DNA from: Paenibacillus sp. JNUCC-31
GTDB taxonomy: Bacteria; Bacillota; Bacilli; Paenibacillales; Paenibacillaceae
Assembly: GCF_014844075.1 (NCBI RefSeq)
Contig: NZ_CP062165.1
Span: forward strand, 6,820,001-6,884,000
DNA: 64,000 bases
Direction of reading: 5' to 3'
This document shows, in pieces, positions 38,075-46,565 of the stretch (its first letter is position 1; the number at the start of each line of letters is the position of its first letter). The notes beneath the pieces were generated by a model. That model saw only the letters and a program-made list of their open reading frames with translations, made no database searches and was not told the DNA's origin. A program made the position numbers and the translations under genes.

Positions 38075-39460
38075 ATGACATTTAAAGACTTGAATATTAT
38101 ACCCGCAATTTTGGAAGGCCTAAGCAAAGCAAACTATACTACCCCTACACCTATACAGGAACAGGCGATTCCAGCCGTTTTGGCAGGCAGAGATTTGCTC
38201 GGCTGTGCGCAAACAGGGACAGGGAAGACAGCAGCATTTTCTGTGCCTATCATTCAGTTATTAAGCGAAAAGTCGAACGGCCCCAAAGCCGCACGACATA
38301 TTCGCTCATTGATTTTAACTCCAACAAGAGAACTTGCGATTCAGATTTCGGATAATATTAAGGCTTATAGTCGTTTTACCGATATTCGTTGTGCCGCGAT
38401 CGTAGGTGGAGTATCGCAAAAAGTGCAAGAACGGGCCTTGAATCAAGGTGCAGATATTATTATCGCAACGCCTGGCAGACTGATTGATTTGGTCAATCAA
38501 AAGCGTATTGAACTGAAGCATGTGCAGATATTGGTACTTGATGAAGCAGACCGCATGTTGGATATGGGCTTCATTCATGATGTGAAAAGAATCATCTCCA
38601 AGATGCCGAGTAAGAAACAGACCCTTTTCTTCTCAGCAACGATGCCTCCGGAAATTACAAAAATGGTGAAAACGTTGCTGGTAGATCCGGTAAAGGTAGA
38701 AATTACTCCCGTGTCCTCTACTGTAGATCGAATTGAGCAGTCCATATATCTATTGGAGAACGGCAAGAAACAGAGTCTGTTGAACCATATCTTGCAGGAC
38801 AAATCCATTGTGTCGGCACTGGTGTTCACCCGTACAAAGCGTGGAGCCGACCGTGTGACACGTGATTTGTCCAAAGTGAATATTACGGCTCAGGCCATTC
38901 ATGGCAATAAGTCTCAGAATGAACGACAACGAGCATTAAACAATTTCAAGAGTGGAGTCACACGAGTGCTTGTGGCGACGGATATAGCGGCAAGGGGCAT
39001 TGATGTTGAAGAACTTTCGCATGTAATCAACTTTAACCTTCCTAATATTCCAGAAACGTATGTTCACCGAATTGGCCGTACAGGTAGAGCAGGGAACAGC
39101 GGAATGGCGATCTCTTTCTGCGAAAAGGATGAGCTTCCGTTTCTGAAGGATATCGAGAAAGTGATCAAGAAGACCATTCCTGAAGTGAAAAATCATCCTT
39201 ATCCGATGACTGGAGCTCCTGCGTTTGTAAAAGCTAATCCAACATCGAAGTCTGCAGCCCATAAATCTGCAGCTAATAAACCTGCGAAGCCAAAAGCGAA
39301 CCCGGCCCGTAAGCCCAAGTCCGAGTGGTTTAAGAAGAGTGGCAAAGCCGACCACAGCAGTAAACCAAACCACGGCAGTAAACCAAACAATAATAAACCA
39401 AATCATAATAGTGCAAATCAGAGCAAACCCAAGAGCAGCAAAGTGAATAAAGCTCTTTAA
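38075..39460 (+). CDS. DEAD-box ATP-dependent RNA helicase (RhlE/CshA-like)
   Basis: RNA helicase of 461 residues. Motifs seen: Q motif (TPIQEQAIP), AQTGTGKTA, PTRELAIQ, TPGRLIDL, VLDEADRMLD, SATMP, ATDIAARGIDVEE and HRIGRTGRAG. The last 75 residues are a low-complexity basic tail rich in K, P, S and N, presumably RNA-binding. Such enzymes remodel RNA in cold adaptation, ribosome assembly or mRNA decay. A 175-nt untranslated leader precedes it. Single gene with its own terminator. Confidence 0.94.
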   Translation: MTFKDLNIIPAILEGLSKANYTTPTPIQEQAIPAVLAGRDLLGCAQTGTGKTAAFSVPIIQLLSEKSNGPKAARHIRSLILTPTRELAIQISDNIKAYSRFTDIRCAAIVGGVSQKVQERALNQGADIIIATPGRLIDLVNQKRIELKHVQILVLDEADRMLDMGFIHDVKRIISKMPSKKQTLFFSATMPPEITKMVKTLLVDPVKVEITPVSSTVDRIEQSIYLLENGKKQSLLNHILQDKSIVSALVFTRTKRGADRVTRDLSKVNITAQAIHGNKSQNERQRALNNFKSGVTRVLVATDIAARGIDVEELSHVINFNLPNIPETYVHRIGRTGRAGNSGMAISFCEKDELPFLKDIEKVIKKTIPEVKNHPYPMTGAPAFVKANPTSKSAAHKSAANKPAKPKANPARKPKSEWFKKSGKADHSSKPNHGSKPNNNKPNHNSANQSKPKSSKVNKAL

Positions 39461-39476
39461 ACAAACGAGCAAAGCG

Positions 39477-39506
39477 CCTTCTCTAATTCGTGGAGAAGGT
39501 TTTTTT
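39477..39506 (+). terminator. Terminator after helicase gene
   Basis: CCTTCTC and GAGAAGG stem, 9-nt loop, seven Ts. Confidence 0.85.
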
Positions 39507-39524
39507 GTGAACAAAAACGAATAT

Positions 39525-39543
39525 GATATTGATAATCATTTTC
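39525..39543. promoter_or_regulatory. Fur box
   Basis: GATATTGATAATCATTTTC matches the classical 19-bp Fur box GATAATGATAATCATTATC at 17 of 19 positions, about 90 bp before the haem-monooxygenase-like gene. Confidence 0.85.
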
Positions 39544-39635
39544 AATAAGGTTAAAATAATAGAGAGTATGTTAAAAAAATATCACAAGGCATTGTATCCA
39601 TTGCAGTGACTTGAGGCAATCAGGAGGTGTAAATC

Positions 39636-39965
39636 ATGTTCATTCAAACTCGCGTTATGGTGGTCGAAAATGGCCACAGTCATAAACTGGTGGAACGTTT
39701 CAGTGTTCCTAGCCCTGTAGAGGAAATGCCGGGGCTGATTGATTTCAGTGTGATGGTCAACAAGAAGAGTAAAGAGCACGAAGAAGTCATGGTTTTGATT
39801 CGCTGGGAATCGGAAGAAGCATGGAAAAATTGGGAGAAAAGTGATGTGCATATTAAAGGGCATCGCGAGAAAAGAGGACAGGAGAAACCAGAGTACCTGA
39901 TTAGCACTACAGTGAATATGTACGAGGTACAAAAAGTGAAGACAGCAAGGGTGTCCAATCCATAA
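39636..39965 (+). CDS. Haem-degrading monooxygenase (IsdG/HmoA-like, ABM domain)
   Basis: Cytosolic ferredoxin-like protein of 109 residues. The WESEEAWKNWEKSDVHIKGHR segment aligns with the W..S..A...W..SD....H region of IsdG that supplies the distal Trp and the haem-ligating His. The position aligned with the catalytic Asn near residue 7 of IsdG appears to be Arg6 (MFIQTRVMVV), which would be atypical, although the short alignment can slip. The Fur box upstream supports a role in iron recovery from haem. AGGAGGTG precedes the ATG. Confidence 0.8.
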   Translation: MFIQTRVMVVENGHSHKLVERFSVPSPVEEMPGLIDFSVMVNKKSKEHEEVMVLIRWESEEAWKNWEKSDVHIKGHREKRGQEKPEYLISTTVNMYEVQKVKTARVSNP

Positions 39966-39979
39966 TTCGAAGGGAAGAG

Positions 39980-40014
39980 CCTATCTTATGATTTCTCATG
40001 GGGTAGGTTTTTTT
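39980..40014 (+). terminator. Terminator after haem monooxygenase gene
   Basis: A 12-bp stem with wobble pairs (CCTATCTTATGA against TCATGGGGTAGG), TTTC loop, seven Ts. Confidence 0.85.
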
Positions 40015-40112
40015 GCAACCGGTGAAAAGGCCGTTGACATGCTGTCCTTATTAAGGTTATCATAGATATCCAAGATCCTTAATAGTATGTTTATGAAAAG
40101 GAGACTCCATTT

Positions 40113-40892
40113 ATGTCTAATGAACCCTCTAACTTGGGTCGCAAGTTGGAACCAAACTATCATAAAATAGATTTTTTATCTCATCTGGGAGTGGATGTCC
40201 TGTCCTTGCTGCAGGCACGACCCGGGGAGCGAATTCTGGACATCGGATGTGGCAATGGAGATTTGACAGCCAAGATTGCAGCTGCTGGAGCGATTCCGAC
40301 AGGTATCGATCTATCGGAGAGAATGGTAAAGCTCGCCAACCAGAAGTACCCTGACCTGAATGTTCAAGTGGAAGACGCTTCTCAATATCGAACGGATGTA
40401 GCCTTTGACGCTGTATTCTCCCATGCAGCTATACATTGGATCCATAATCCCGCGGACGTGGTCCAATCAATCTGGCAGGCCTTGCGGGAGGGAGGACGAT
40501 TCGTTGCTGAATTTGCCGGAAGCGGAAATATAGCTCTCCTGATTACTGCTATAAAGCAGGCTCTGGAGGTACATGGTTATACGTGGGCGGGACGAAATCC
40601 GTGGTATCATCCGACCATTGGCGAATACACCAGCCTGCTGGAGCAGCGCGGATTCCGTGTCACGTTCGCTCAGCATTTCGACAACCCTACTCCGCTCAAA
40701 GGAGAAGCAACAGGACTTAAGAACTGGCTAAACAGCTTCTCAGATTATTTCTTTAGTGATGTTATATCTGCTGACAAAGCATCCATCTACCAAGCCATTG
40801 AGGCACAGGTTAGGCCGCACTTTGAGCGCGAAAATCAATGGTTCCTGGATACAAGTCGAATACGGATTGTTGCGATCAAGGAACGGACGTAA
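40113..40892 (+). CDS. Class I SAM-dependent methyltransferase (trans-aconitate methyltransferase-like)
   Basis: Methyltransferase of 259 residues. The SAM-binding glycine motif is ILDIGCGNGDLTAKIA, followed by PTGIDLSERMVKLA and FDAVFSHAAIHWI, a pattern close to Tam/UbiE-like small-molecule methyltransferases. AAAGGAG precedes the start. Single gene; substrate unknown. Confidence 0.85.
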   Translation: MSNEPSNLGRKLEPNYHKIDFLSHLGVDVLSLLQARPGERILDIGCGNGDLTAKIAAAGAIPTGIDLSERMVKLANQKYPDLNVQVEDASQYRTDVAFDAVFSHAAIHWIHNPADVVQSIWQALREGGRFVAEFAGSGNIALLITAIKQALEVHGYTWAGRNPWYHPTIGEYTSLLEQRGFRVTFAQHFDNPTPLKGEATGLKNWLNSFSDYFFSDVISADKASIYQAIEAQVRPHFERENQWFLDTSRIRIVAIKERT

Positions 40893-41056
40893 AAGAAGTT
40901 ATCCCAAATCATTCATTAGTTCACTTCATTCACTCCATCAATACCCGCTGACTCCTTTTCATTGTTGTGGGATTACCGATTGTCACATCCAAGAACCGTA
41001 GTATAATTTACGTAGTTTAAGTATTAGTCATTCAATACAATTGCGGAGGTTACTGG

Positions 41057-41527
41057 GTGGTCATAAGAGAGATAGAGGAAAAGGATAATAAAGAAGTAGA
41101 GCTTTTGATTAGAAGCTGTTTGATTGAATTTGGGGCCAATAAGTCTGGAACCGCGTGGTCTGATCCCAATTTGGGAGATTTCTACCACCTGTACCAACAG
41201 GAGGGTTCAAAATATTGGGTTGTTGAGGAAAACTCAGCAATCGTAGCTGGCTGCGGTATCGGACCTATTGAGGGTTTTCCCCATATTTGTGAGTTGCAGA
41301 AGATGTATGCACTAAAAGGGGCACGAGGCACGGGAATCTCCTATGAATTGCTTCAGATCTCCCTTGATTTTGCCAAAGAACACTATGAGCATTGTTATCT
41401 TGAAACCCTAAGCAATATGGTTGCAGCCAACAAATTCTATATTAAGAACGGTTTCGTTCCATTAGAAGAACCGTTGAATGCAACCGAACATTTTGCTTGT
41501 GATGCTTGGTATATCAAAGGACTTTAA
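41057..41527 (+). CDS. GNAT family N-acetyltransferase
   Basis: Acetyl-CoA-dependent acetyltransferase of 156 residues. GTG start after GCGGAGGT. The acetyl-CoA motif is represented by ELQKMYALKGARGTGISYEL, with the later segment YLETLSNMVAANKFYIKNGF typical of the fold. Acceptor unknown. Closed by its own terminator. Confidence 0.87.
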   Translation: MVIREIEEKDNKEVELLIRSCLIEFGANKSGTAWSDPNLGDFYHLYQQEGSKYWVVEENSAIVAGCGIGPIEGFPHICELQKMYALKGARGTGISYELLQISLDFAKEHYEHCYLETLSNMVAANKFYIKNGFVPLEEPLNATEHFACDAWYIKGL

Positions 41528-41549
41528 ATTCCAAAAGAGCTATTAGCAC

Positions 41550-41602
41550 AAAAAGCCTAATTCAGGTGGTGGATAGACACCAATGAGTTAGGCTTTATTT
41601 CA
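41550..41602 (+). terminator. Terminator between GNAT and tetR-type genes
   Basis: AAAGCCTAA and TTAGGCTTT pair, with an inner GGTG/CACC hairpin, followed by ATTT. Confidence 0.75.
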
Positions 41603-41619
41603 TTTCAAATAACCGCACA

Positions 41620-42219
41620 TTATAAAAACGTTTGACATAGCCGTTCCACAATGCGTTCAGAAGAATACCCGCGCACATTTTTCTGAAAAAGATACGAATC
41701 ATTGTTCATCGCAGTCAGAAGCATGTCCGTTTTGAACAAGCTGATGGCTTGCGACTCCTCATCGGACTTCGTAACCATTTCTTCAAATAAACCAACAAGT
41801 TTTTGATGCAATTGATCATAGAGGGGACTTGAGGTTCTGGAATTTGCGCTCTGATGGACCGTATTTTCGATGCCCGAGAGCAGCTCCGCATTTTTCTCTC
41901 TAAACTGGATAAACAATGTCAGCAGACCTCGTAATCGATCAGATGGTGGATGGTGAGCATTCGCCAGGAGGTATGCCTCTGCATCATTGAAGAACAGGGT
42001 TACGTTATCTTTAATTAAATCCATGCATAACTCACTCTTATTACGGTATCGGCGATATAAAGTACCTGCTCCAATCTGTGCTTCGGCAGCGATCTGATTC
42101 ATGCTGACCCGTTCAACGCCATGCAGCTCAAATAATTGGAAAGCCGCTTCCAAAATACGCTGACGGTTCTCGGCCGCATCCCGCCGTTCCGAACGAGAGG
42201 TTGTATTCGATTTATCCAC
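41620..42219 (-). CDS. TetR family regulator
   Basis: Dimeric repressor of about 199 residues. The N-terminal helix-turn-helix reads RILEAAFQLFELHGVERVSM with NQIAAEAQIGAGTLYRRYRNK. Start is a GTG at 42219, 10 nt after AGGA; a GTG at 42228 is adjacent to the site and less likely. Divergent from a cytochrome P450 gene, with a large inverted repeat between them that probably holds the operators. Ligand unknown. Confidence 0.88.
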   Translation of the reverse strand: MDKSNTTSRSERRDAAENRQRILEAAFQLFELHGVERVSMNQIAAEAQIGAGTLYRRYRNKSELCMDLIKDNVTLFFNDAEAYLLANAHHPPSDRLRGLLTLFIQFREKNAELLSGIENTVHQSANSRTSSPLYDQLHQKLVGLFEEMVTKSDEESQAISLFKTDMLLTAMNNDSYLFQKNVRGYSSERIVERLCQTFL

Positions 42220-42257
42220 GCTCGTCACTTCCTATCCTTCAACGTCCAAAATTTGAC

Positions 42258-42314
42258 AAGAGGAGAACTCTCCGTTTAATATCAAGGAGAGGTTAAGCGG
42301 AGAGTTCTCCTCTT
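42258..42314. repeat. 17-bp perfect inverted repeat between tetR and P450 genes
   Basis: Arms at 42258-42274 and 42298-42314 are perfectly complementary and can extend by five more pairs with one wobble. Each arm contains its own dyad GGAGAnnTCTCC (42262-42273 and 42299-42310), so the DNA carries two operator-like sites 37 bp apart. No T-run follows, arguing against a simple terminator. Confidence 0.75.
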
Positions 42315-42519
42315 AATATTAATGAAAAGGAGAGGGATGTGCAACCCATGGCGAAGCTGCTCGCAGACATCGTGTACCCGTGATTTTTGTGAAGGTTGGT
42401 CAACGTCAGAACTGGAGGGGAGAACAACTCCAGTCCGGCTATGAACATGGGAATGAAAATGAATGGATAAATACATTAGTTTAAACGAATAAAATGGTCG
42501 AAGCGAAAGGATGGTTATG

Positions 42520-43782
42520 ATGAGTGAGTTAGATCTTCATGATTCGCAAAAAGCAGCACTGAGTCTGTTTAGTGGGGATAGTGGTGAAAACCCGTTCTCA
42601 CTTATCAAGCAGTTGCGTGAAACAGGTCCTGTTATTCCGGTATCTTTGCCAATGGGTGATACAGATCGCGGGCAGTGGTTAGTTACACGAATGGAAGAAG
42701 TGTCACAGGTACTTAAAGATCACGCTCACTTCATGGTAGACCCACTATCCATCGACGGCAACGAGAATGTCCTGAAAGCCTATATGGAGAACATAAATCC
42801 AGATGCACCACCGACGTTCTTTACCGGAAAATCGATGCTCTCAGTGGACGAACCTGATCATCGACGATTACGTCGGTTGGTCTCCAAAGCTTTTACACCC
42901 AAATATATGGAAAGTCTCCGCCCACGTGTGCAGCAGATTGCTGACGAACTGCTGAACGAGGTTGAAACAAAAGGGGAGATGGATCTGGTTAAGGACTACG
43001 CTTATCCTTTACCGATTCATGTCATATCCGATATGCTGGGGGTACCTAAAGCAGATCGTCCACAAATCCAGACATGGTCCTCCGCAATTGCACACGGTCT
43101 GGGCCTCGGAGTGCGTGAACCGGGAGTGGAGGAACACCTCCAAGCTTTCGGTGACTATACCGCGCAACTGGTAGGTGAGAAACGCAAGCATCCTGCGGAT
43201 GATTTGATCAGCCAATTGATTGCCATTGAAGAAGAGGGCGATCGACTCAGTGAACCAGAACTGCTATCCATGATTACGTTATTGATCTTTGCTGGACATG
43301 AGACTACTTCCAATCTGATCGCTACGGGTGCAATGATGTTACTGGATCATCCTGAACAATTGGAGAAGCTTAAGGCTGATCTTAGTCTGGTTCCTTCCGC
43401 TGTTGAAGAGCTGCTTCGCTTCAATGGGCCGGCAACCATTGCAGGACCTCGCTATGCAACACAGGATATTGAGCTGGCAGGACAACTGATCCAAAGGGGA
43501 GATATGGTTATTCCCGTATTGAAGTCAGCGAATCGGGATGAGCTCCAGTTTGAGCAGCCGGAGGATCTGGATGTGACACGTCATATAACTCGTCATCTGG
43601 CTTTTGGTCATGGTATTCATTCCTGCCTGGGGGCTCCGCTGGCTCGTGTGGAGGGAGATATTGCTTTTACAACCTTGTTAAGACGCATGCCTAATCTGCG
43701 GCTCAACGTTCCACGGGAAAATATTACCTGGCATTTGGCACTAAGTTCGCAGAGTTTAGCTGCCTTACCTGTGGCTTTTTAG
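42520..43782 (+). CDS. Cytochrome P450 monooxygenase
   Basis: Soluble bacterial P450 of 420 residues (CYP107-like by general appearance). The oxygen-binding I-helix motif is A258-G-H-E-T-T, the heme loop FGHGIHSCLG contains ligand C369, and the K-helix ELLRFNGP is present. The start at 42520 is chosen for its 8-nt spacing to AAAGGA; ATGs at 42511 and 42517 are alternatives. Divergent from the TetR gene, which likely represses it. No redox partner is encoded nearby; substrate unknown. Confidence 0.93.
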   Translation: MSELDLHDSQKAALSLFSGDSGENPFSLIKQLRETGPVIPVSLPMGDTDRGQWLVTRMEEVSQVLKDHAHFMVDPLSIDGNENVLKAYMENINPDAPPTFFTGKSMLSVDEPDHRRLRRLVSKAFTPKYMESLRPRVQQIADELLNEVETKGEMDLVKDYAYPLPIHVISDMLGVPKADRPQIQTWSSAIAHGLGLGVREPGVEEHLQAFGDYTAQLVGEKRKHPADDLISQLIAIEEEGDRLSEPELLSMITLLIFAGHETTSNLIATGAMMLLDHPEQLEKLKADLSLVPSAVEELLRFNGPATIAGPRYATQDIELAGQLIQRGDMVIPVLKSANRDELQFEQPEDLDVTRHITRHLAFGHGIHSCLGAPLARVEGDIAFTTLLRRMPNLRLNVPRENITWHLALSSQSLAALPVAF

Positions 43783-43835
43783 CAGAAAAAGGTGGAGGCA
43801 TCGGTGATTTGAACCTACTCTAACCGTTCCTTTCG

Positions 43836-43915
43836 TATAATGGATTTTATCAATTTCATAAGTGGTATCATTCTTGATCTTCACGTAAAAGGTTGCCTTG
43901 TAGGCAGCCTTTTTT
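43836..43915 (+). promoter_or_regulatory. Isolated -10 box followed by a terminator (possible short transcript)
   Basis: TATAAT at 43836-43841 is about 45 nt ahead of the hairpin at 43887, with no ORF between. No good -35 at standard spacing. It could give an RNA of roughly 65 nt, or be fortuitous. Confidence 0.25.
43887..43915 (+). terminator. Terminator downstream of P450 gene
   Basis: AAAAGGTTGCC and GGCAGCCTTTT stem with a 5-nt loop and T-run, 105 nt after the P450 stop. Confidence 0.85.
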
Positions 43916-43985
43916 GCTGCAACCGACAGCTGAAGGAGGGAAGATGGATGACGAAGTGGCAATCATTTAATACAAAACAAATAAT

Positions 43986-44043
43986 TTGTTACAACATTAT
44001 TGACTCATTCAAAACATAACAGTAAAATTATTGTAACATAATG
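43986..44043. promoter_or_regulatory. Paired TGTTACAA / TTGTAACA boxes before the winged-helix sensor gene
   Basis: TTGTTACAACATTATTG (43986-44002) and TTATTGTAACATAATG (44028-44043) are inverted relatives flanking the likely promoter; the 8-mers TGTTACAA and TTGTAACA are exact complements. A related TTACAATAA lies at the next promoter (45061-45069). Confidence 0.5.
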
Positions 44044-44063
44044 ATAATATAGGCGGTGATGTA

Positions 44064-45005
44064 ATGCTTGAGCTTAGTTTTGATGACCCGGACAAGCTGG
44101 TAACCGTCACTCATGCGTTATCGACGCGTTCCCGAGTTGATATTCTCCGCCTCCTGATTTCCAAAAACCTTAATATCGTTGAGATTGCTGAAGCTCTTAA
44201 TCTTCCAGTATCTACTGTAGCCAGCAACATCAAGGTTCTGGAGGCTGCAAGGCTGATTAATACGGAGTTGCTGCCCGCCTCTCGGGGTGCGATGAAGGTA
44301 TGCAGTCGCAATTATGACGATATCCATATCGCGCTTAATCTGGATAAATCCGGACCAAAAGGAGATGTTCAGGTCTATGAAGTGGATATGCCGATTGGTC
44401 ATTACAGTGATTGCGAAGTTTCGCCAACGTGCGGGATGGCGAATGCAGACGGGATGATTATACGTGAGGACGAACCAGCAAGCTTTTTTCATCCGAAACA
44501 TATTGGTGCCCAGATTATGTGGTTTCGCAAGGGTTATGTCGAATATTTGATGCCGTTAGAAATACCGGCAGGCGCGCGTATTGATTCGCTGGAGCTGTCG
44601 ATGGAGATGTGTTCCGAAGCCCCTAACTATGACCACAACTGGCCCTCCGATATTTCCATATGGGTTAACAGTGTGGAAATCGGCATGTGGACCTGTCCCG
44701 GTGATTTTGGGGACAGGAGAGGGAAGCTAAATCCTGCCTGGTGGCATGAGTGGTCTACCCAATATGGTCTGCTTAAGACATGGCGAGTGGATAAAGAGAA
44801 GACCTCGCTTGATATGGAAAGGATCTCTACGGTTACTTTGGATCAGCTCAACCTGCAAAACAGCCATAAGCTTCGGTTGCGCATAGGCATCAAGCCGAAT
44901 GCGGTGCATCAAGGAGGAGTCAACCTGTTTGGTCGCCAATTCGGAGATTATGATCAAAACATTAAAATGACTGTGAATTACGTAATGAATCCGGAAGTGG
45001 ATTAA
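44064..45005 (+). CDS. ArsR-like winged-helix regulator with large unidentified C-terminal domain
   Basis: A 313-residue protein. Residues 1-90 form an ArsR-type winged helix (ALSTRSRVDILRLLISKNLN, IVEIAEALNLPVSTVASNIK). Residues about 95-313 are Trp-rich and predicted beta (CEVSPTCGMANADG, YDHNWPSDISIWVNSVEIG, NPAWWHEWSTQYG), like a jelly-roll carbohydrate-binding module, but I recognise no named domain. Several Cys and Trp residues are candidate ligand contacts. It stands just upstream of a sugar importer/GH2 operon, so it is probably a one-component sensor of that sugar. Confidence 0.75.
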   Translation: MLELSFDDPDKLVTVTHALSTRSRVDILRLLISKNLNIVEIAEALNLPVSTVASNIKVLEAARLINTELLPASRGAMKVCSRNYDDIHIALNLDKSGPKGDVQVYEVDMPIGHYSDCEVSPTCGMANADGMIIREDEPASFFHPKHIGAQIMWFRKGYVEYLMPLEIPAGARIDSLELSMEMCSEAPNYDHNWPSDISIWVNSVEIGMWTCPGDFGDRRGKLNPAWWHEWSTQYGLLKTWRVDKEKTSLDMERISTVTLDQLNLQNSHKLRLRIGIKPNAVHQGGVNLFGRQFGDYDQNIKMTVNYVMNPEVD

Positions 45006-45006
45006 T

Positions 45007-45050
45007 AAAAAAAGCTTTAGTTGCGGATATATTGTAACTAAGGCTTTTTT
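45007..45050 (+). terminator. Terminator after winged-helix sensor gene
   Basis: AAAAAGCTTTAGTT and AACTAAGGCTTTTT stem, 13-nt loop, terminal Ts. Confidence 0.8.
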
Positions 45051-45056
45051 GTTCAT

Positions 45057-45139
45057 ATAATTACAATAAATACGATTGAAAGCGTTGACAATAGTAAAAT
45101 ACCTCGATATAATCCCTCTATAGATACAATAATAATGTA
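45057..45139 (+). promoter_or_regulatory. SigA promoter with perfect cre over the -35 and candidate sensor boxes
   Basis: TTGACA (45085-45090), 17 bp, TATAAT (45108-45113) is a consensus promoter. TGAAAGCGTTGACA (45077-45090) fits the cre consensus fully and includes the -35. TTACAATAA (45061-45069) and the dyad TACA-ATAATAA-TGTA (45125-45139) flank it and resemble the boxes before the sensor gene. Confidence 0.8.
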
Positions 45140-45193
45140 ATAAATCAATTAAATCGTTTGTATCTATAAAACTAGAACAAAGGGGATACTCGC

Positions 45194-46486
45194 ATGAAAA
45201 GAAGAATGGGCTTGTTGGCACTAACGTTACTTCTCTCGCTATCCACGGTTTTGAGTGCATGCAGCGGAAGTAACGATGGTGCTGGTGATGGTGCCTCGGG
45301 CGATGAAAAAGTAACGTTGTCTTTTTGGACACTGTTCGATGGCGGAGATGGAGCGAACATGCAGACATTGGTTGATGAATTCAACAAAACCCACCCGAAT
45401 ATCGAAGTGAAAAATACGAAGCTGGCTTGGGGAGAGTATTACACAAAGCTCATTACAGCCGTTGGTAATGGCAATGGACCAGACATTGGCATTTCCCATT
45501 CCTCCAGACTCCCCGATCTGATAGACCAAGGTGTTGTCACCGAACTCGATACTCCCGCTACGGATGCAGGGGTAGACTGGAATACCTACAACCAGAATCT
45601 TTTGGATGCGGTTACAGTCGAAGGCCAGCATTATGCGGTTCCCATTGATACCCATCCTTTTATTATGTTCTATAACAAAAAGCTGCTGAAAGAAGCAGGG
45701 CTGCTTGGCGAAGACGGTAAGCCACTCCTTGAACAATCCGCTGACGGCTTTCTCACCTTCCTCCAGACCTTAAAAGAAAAGCTGCCTGCCAAGGTTACCC
45801 CTTTTGCATTATCCAACAACAATGATGATCCATACCGTCTATGGTGGTCCTTATATTCACAAATGGGCGGCAATGATGTGGTATCCGATGACTTGAAATC
45901 TGCAGCCATTGATAAGGAGAAAGGGATTAAAGCAGCTGAATACGTTCAGAAACTGTTTACCGAAGGTTATATCAAGAAAAACGACCCGGACTTTTATAAA
46001 AATTTCCAGAGTGGTACATCAGCCATTATTATGACAGGCGTATGGACAACGGGAACGTGGGAATCCACCAAAGGACTTGAATTTGGAGCCATGCCTATTC
46101 CGAAGTTCTATGATCAGGAAGCAACTTGGGGAGATTCTCACACGATTGTACTGCCTCTGACGCAGGATGAAGATCCTGCCAAACGTAAAGCAGCCATGAT
46201 CTTTGCTGATTATGTTGCCGACAATGGCCAGATTTGGGCCAAAGCAGGACATATTCCATCCAAGCCGTCCGTGTTGGAGAAGCAGGAATTTAAGGATTTG
46301 CCATATCGCAGCGATTATTCCGAGGTGGCGAGTGTGGTTAAATTCAGCAAACATTCTACCAAAAATGCGCAAATCCGTGATGAAGCCGCTTTTAAATTTT
46401 TGAATGAAGTCTGGATGAGCAAAATGACCCCTGCGGATGCCATGAACAATATGGAGGCAGCGATTCAGAAAATACTGAGTGAATAG
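45194..46486 (+). CDS. Sugar ABC importer solute-binding lipoprotein
   Basis: Lipoprotein of 430 residues with lipobox LSAC (C23), family 1 extracellular solute-binding fold (VTLSFWTLFDGGDGANMQTL, DEFNKTHPNIEV, GNGPDIGISHSSRLPDL). It is the first gene of an operon with two permeases, two GH2 enzymes and an epimerase. AAAGGGG lies before the ATG. No ATPase gene is present. The ligand is probably the oligosaccharide cleaved by the GH2 pair. Confidence 0.93.
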   Translation: MKRRMGLLALTLLLSLSTVLSACSGSNDGAGDGASGDEKVTLSFWTLFDGGDGANMQTLVDEFNKTHPNIEVKNTKLAWGEYYTKLITAVGNGNGPDIGISHSSRLPDLIDQGVVTELDTPATDAGVDWNTYNQNLLDAVTVEGQHYAVPIDTHPFIMFYNKKLLKEAGLLGEDGKPLLEQSADGFLTFLQTLKEKLPAKVTPFALSNNNDDPYRLWWSLYSQMGGNDVVSDDLKSAAIDKEKGIKAAEYVQKLFTEGYIKKNDPDFYKNFQSGTSAIIMTGVWTTGTWESTKGLEFGAMPIPKFYDQEATWGDSHTIVLPLTQDEDPAKRKAAMIFADYVADNGQIWAKAGHIPSKPSVLEKQEFKDLPYRSDYSEVASVVKFSKHSTKNAQIRDEAAFKFLNEVWMSKMTPADAMNNMEAAIQKILSE

Positions 46487-46506
46487 AAGGAAGACGGATC
46501 ACGCAG

Positions 46507-46537
46507 GCCTGTGGTAATCCTCATTGCAAACACAGGC
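46507..46537 (+). repeat. Intra-operon stem-loop between binding-protein and permease genes
   Basis: GCCTGTG and CACAGGC pair across a 17-nt loop without a T-run. It probably protects the 3' end of the binding-protein message. Confidence 0.5.
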
Positions 46538-46565
46538 TTGTGTGCCAATCAAAGGGGAGACGCAT

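Noticed and set aside
39241..39460. Repetitive K/P/N/S-rich DNA in the helicase 3' end as a possible tandem repeat
   Set aside because: It is the normal low-complexity basic tail of DEAD-box helicases in frame with the gene.
43809..43841. TTGAAC/TATAAT as a full SigA promoter
   Set aside because: Spacer of 21 bp is too long; only the -10 is credible.
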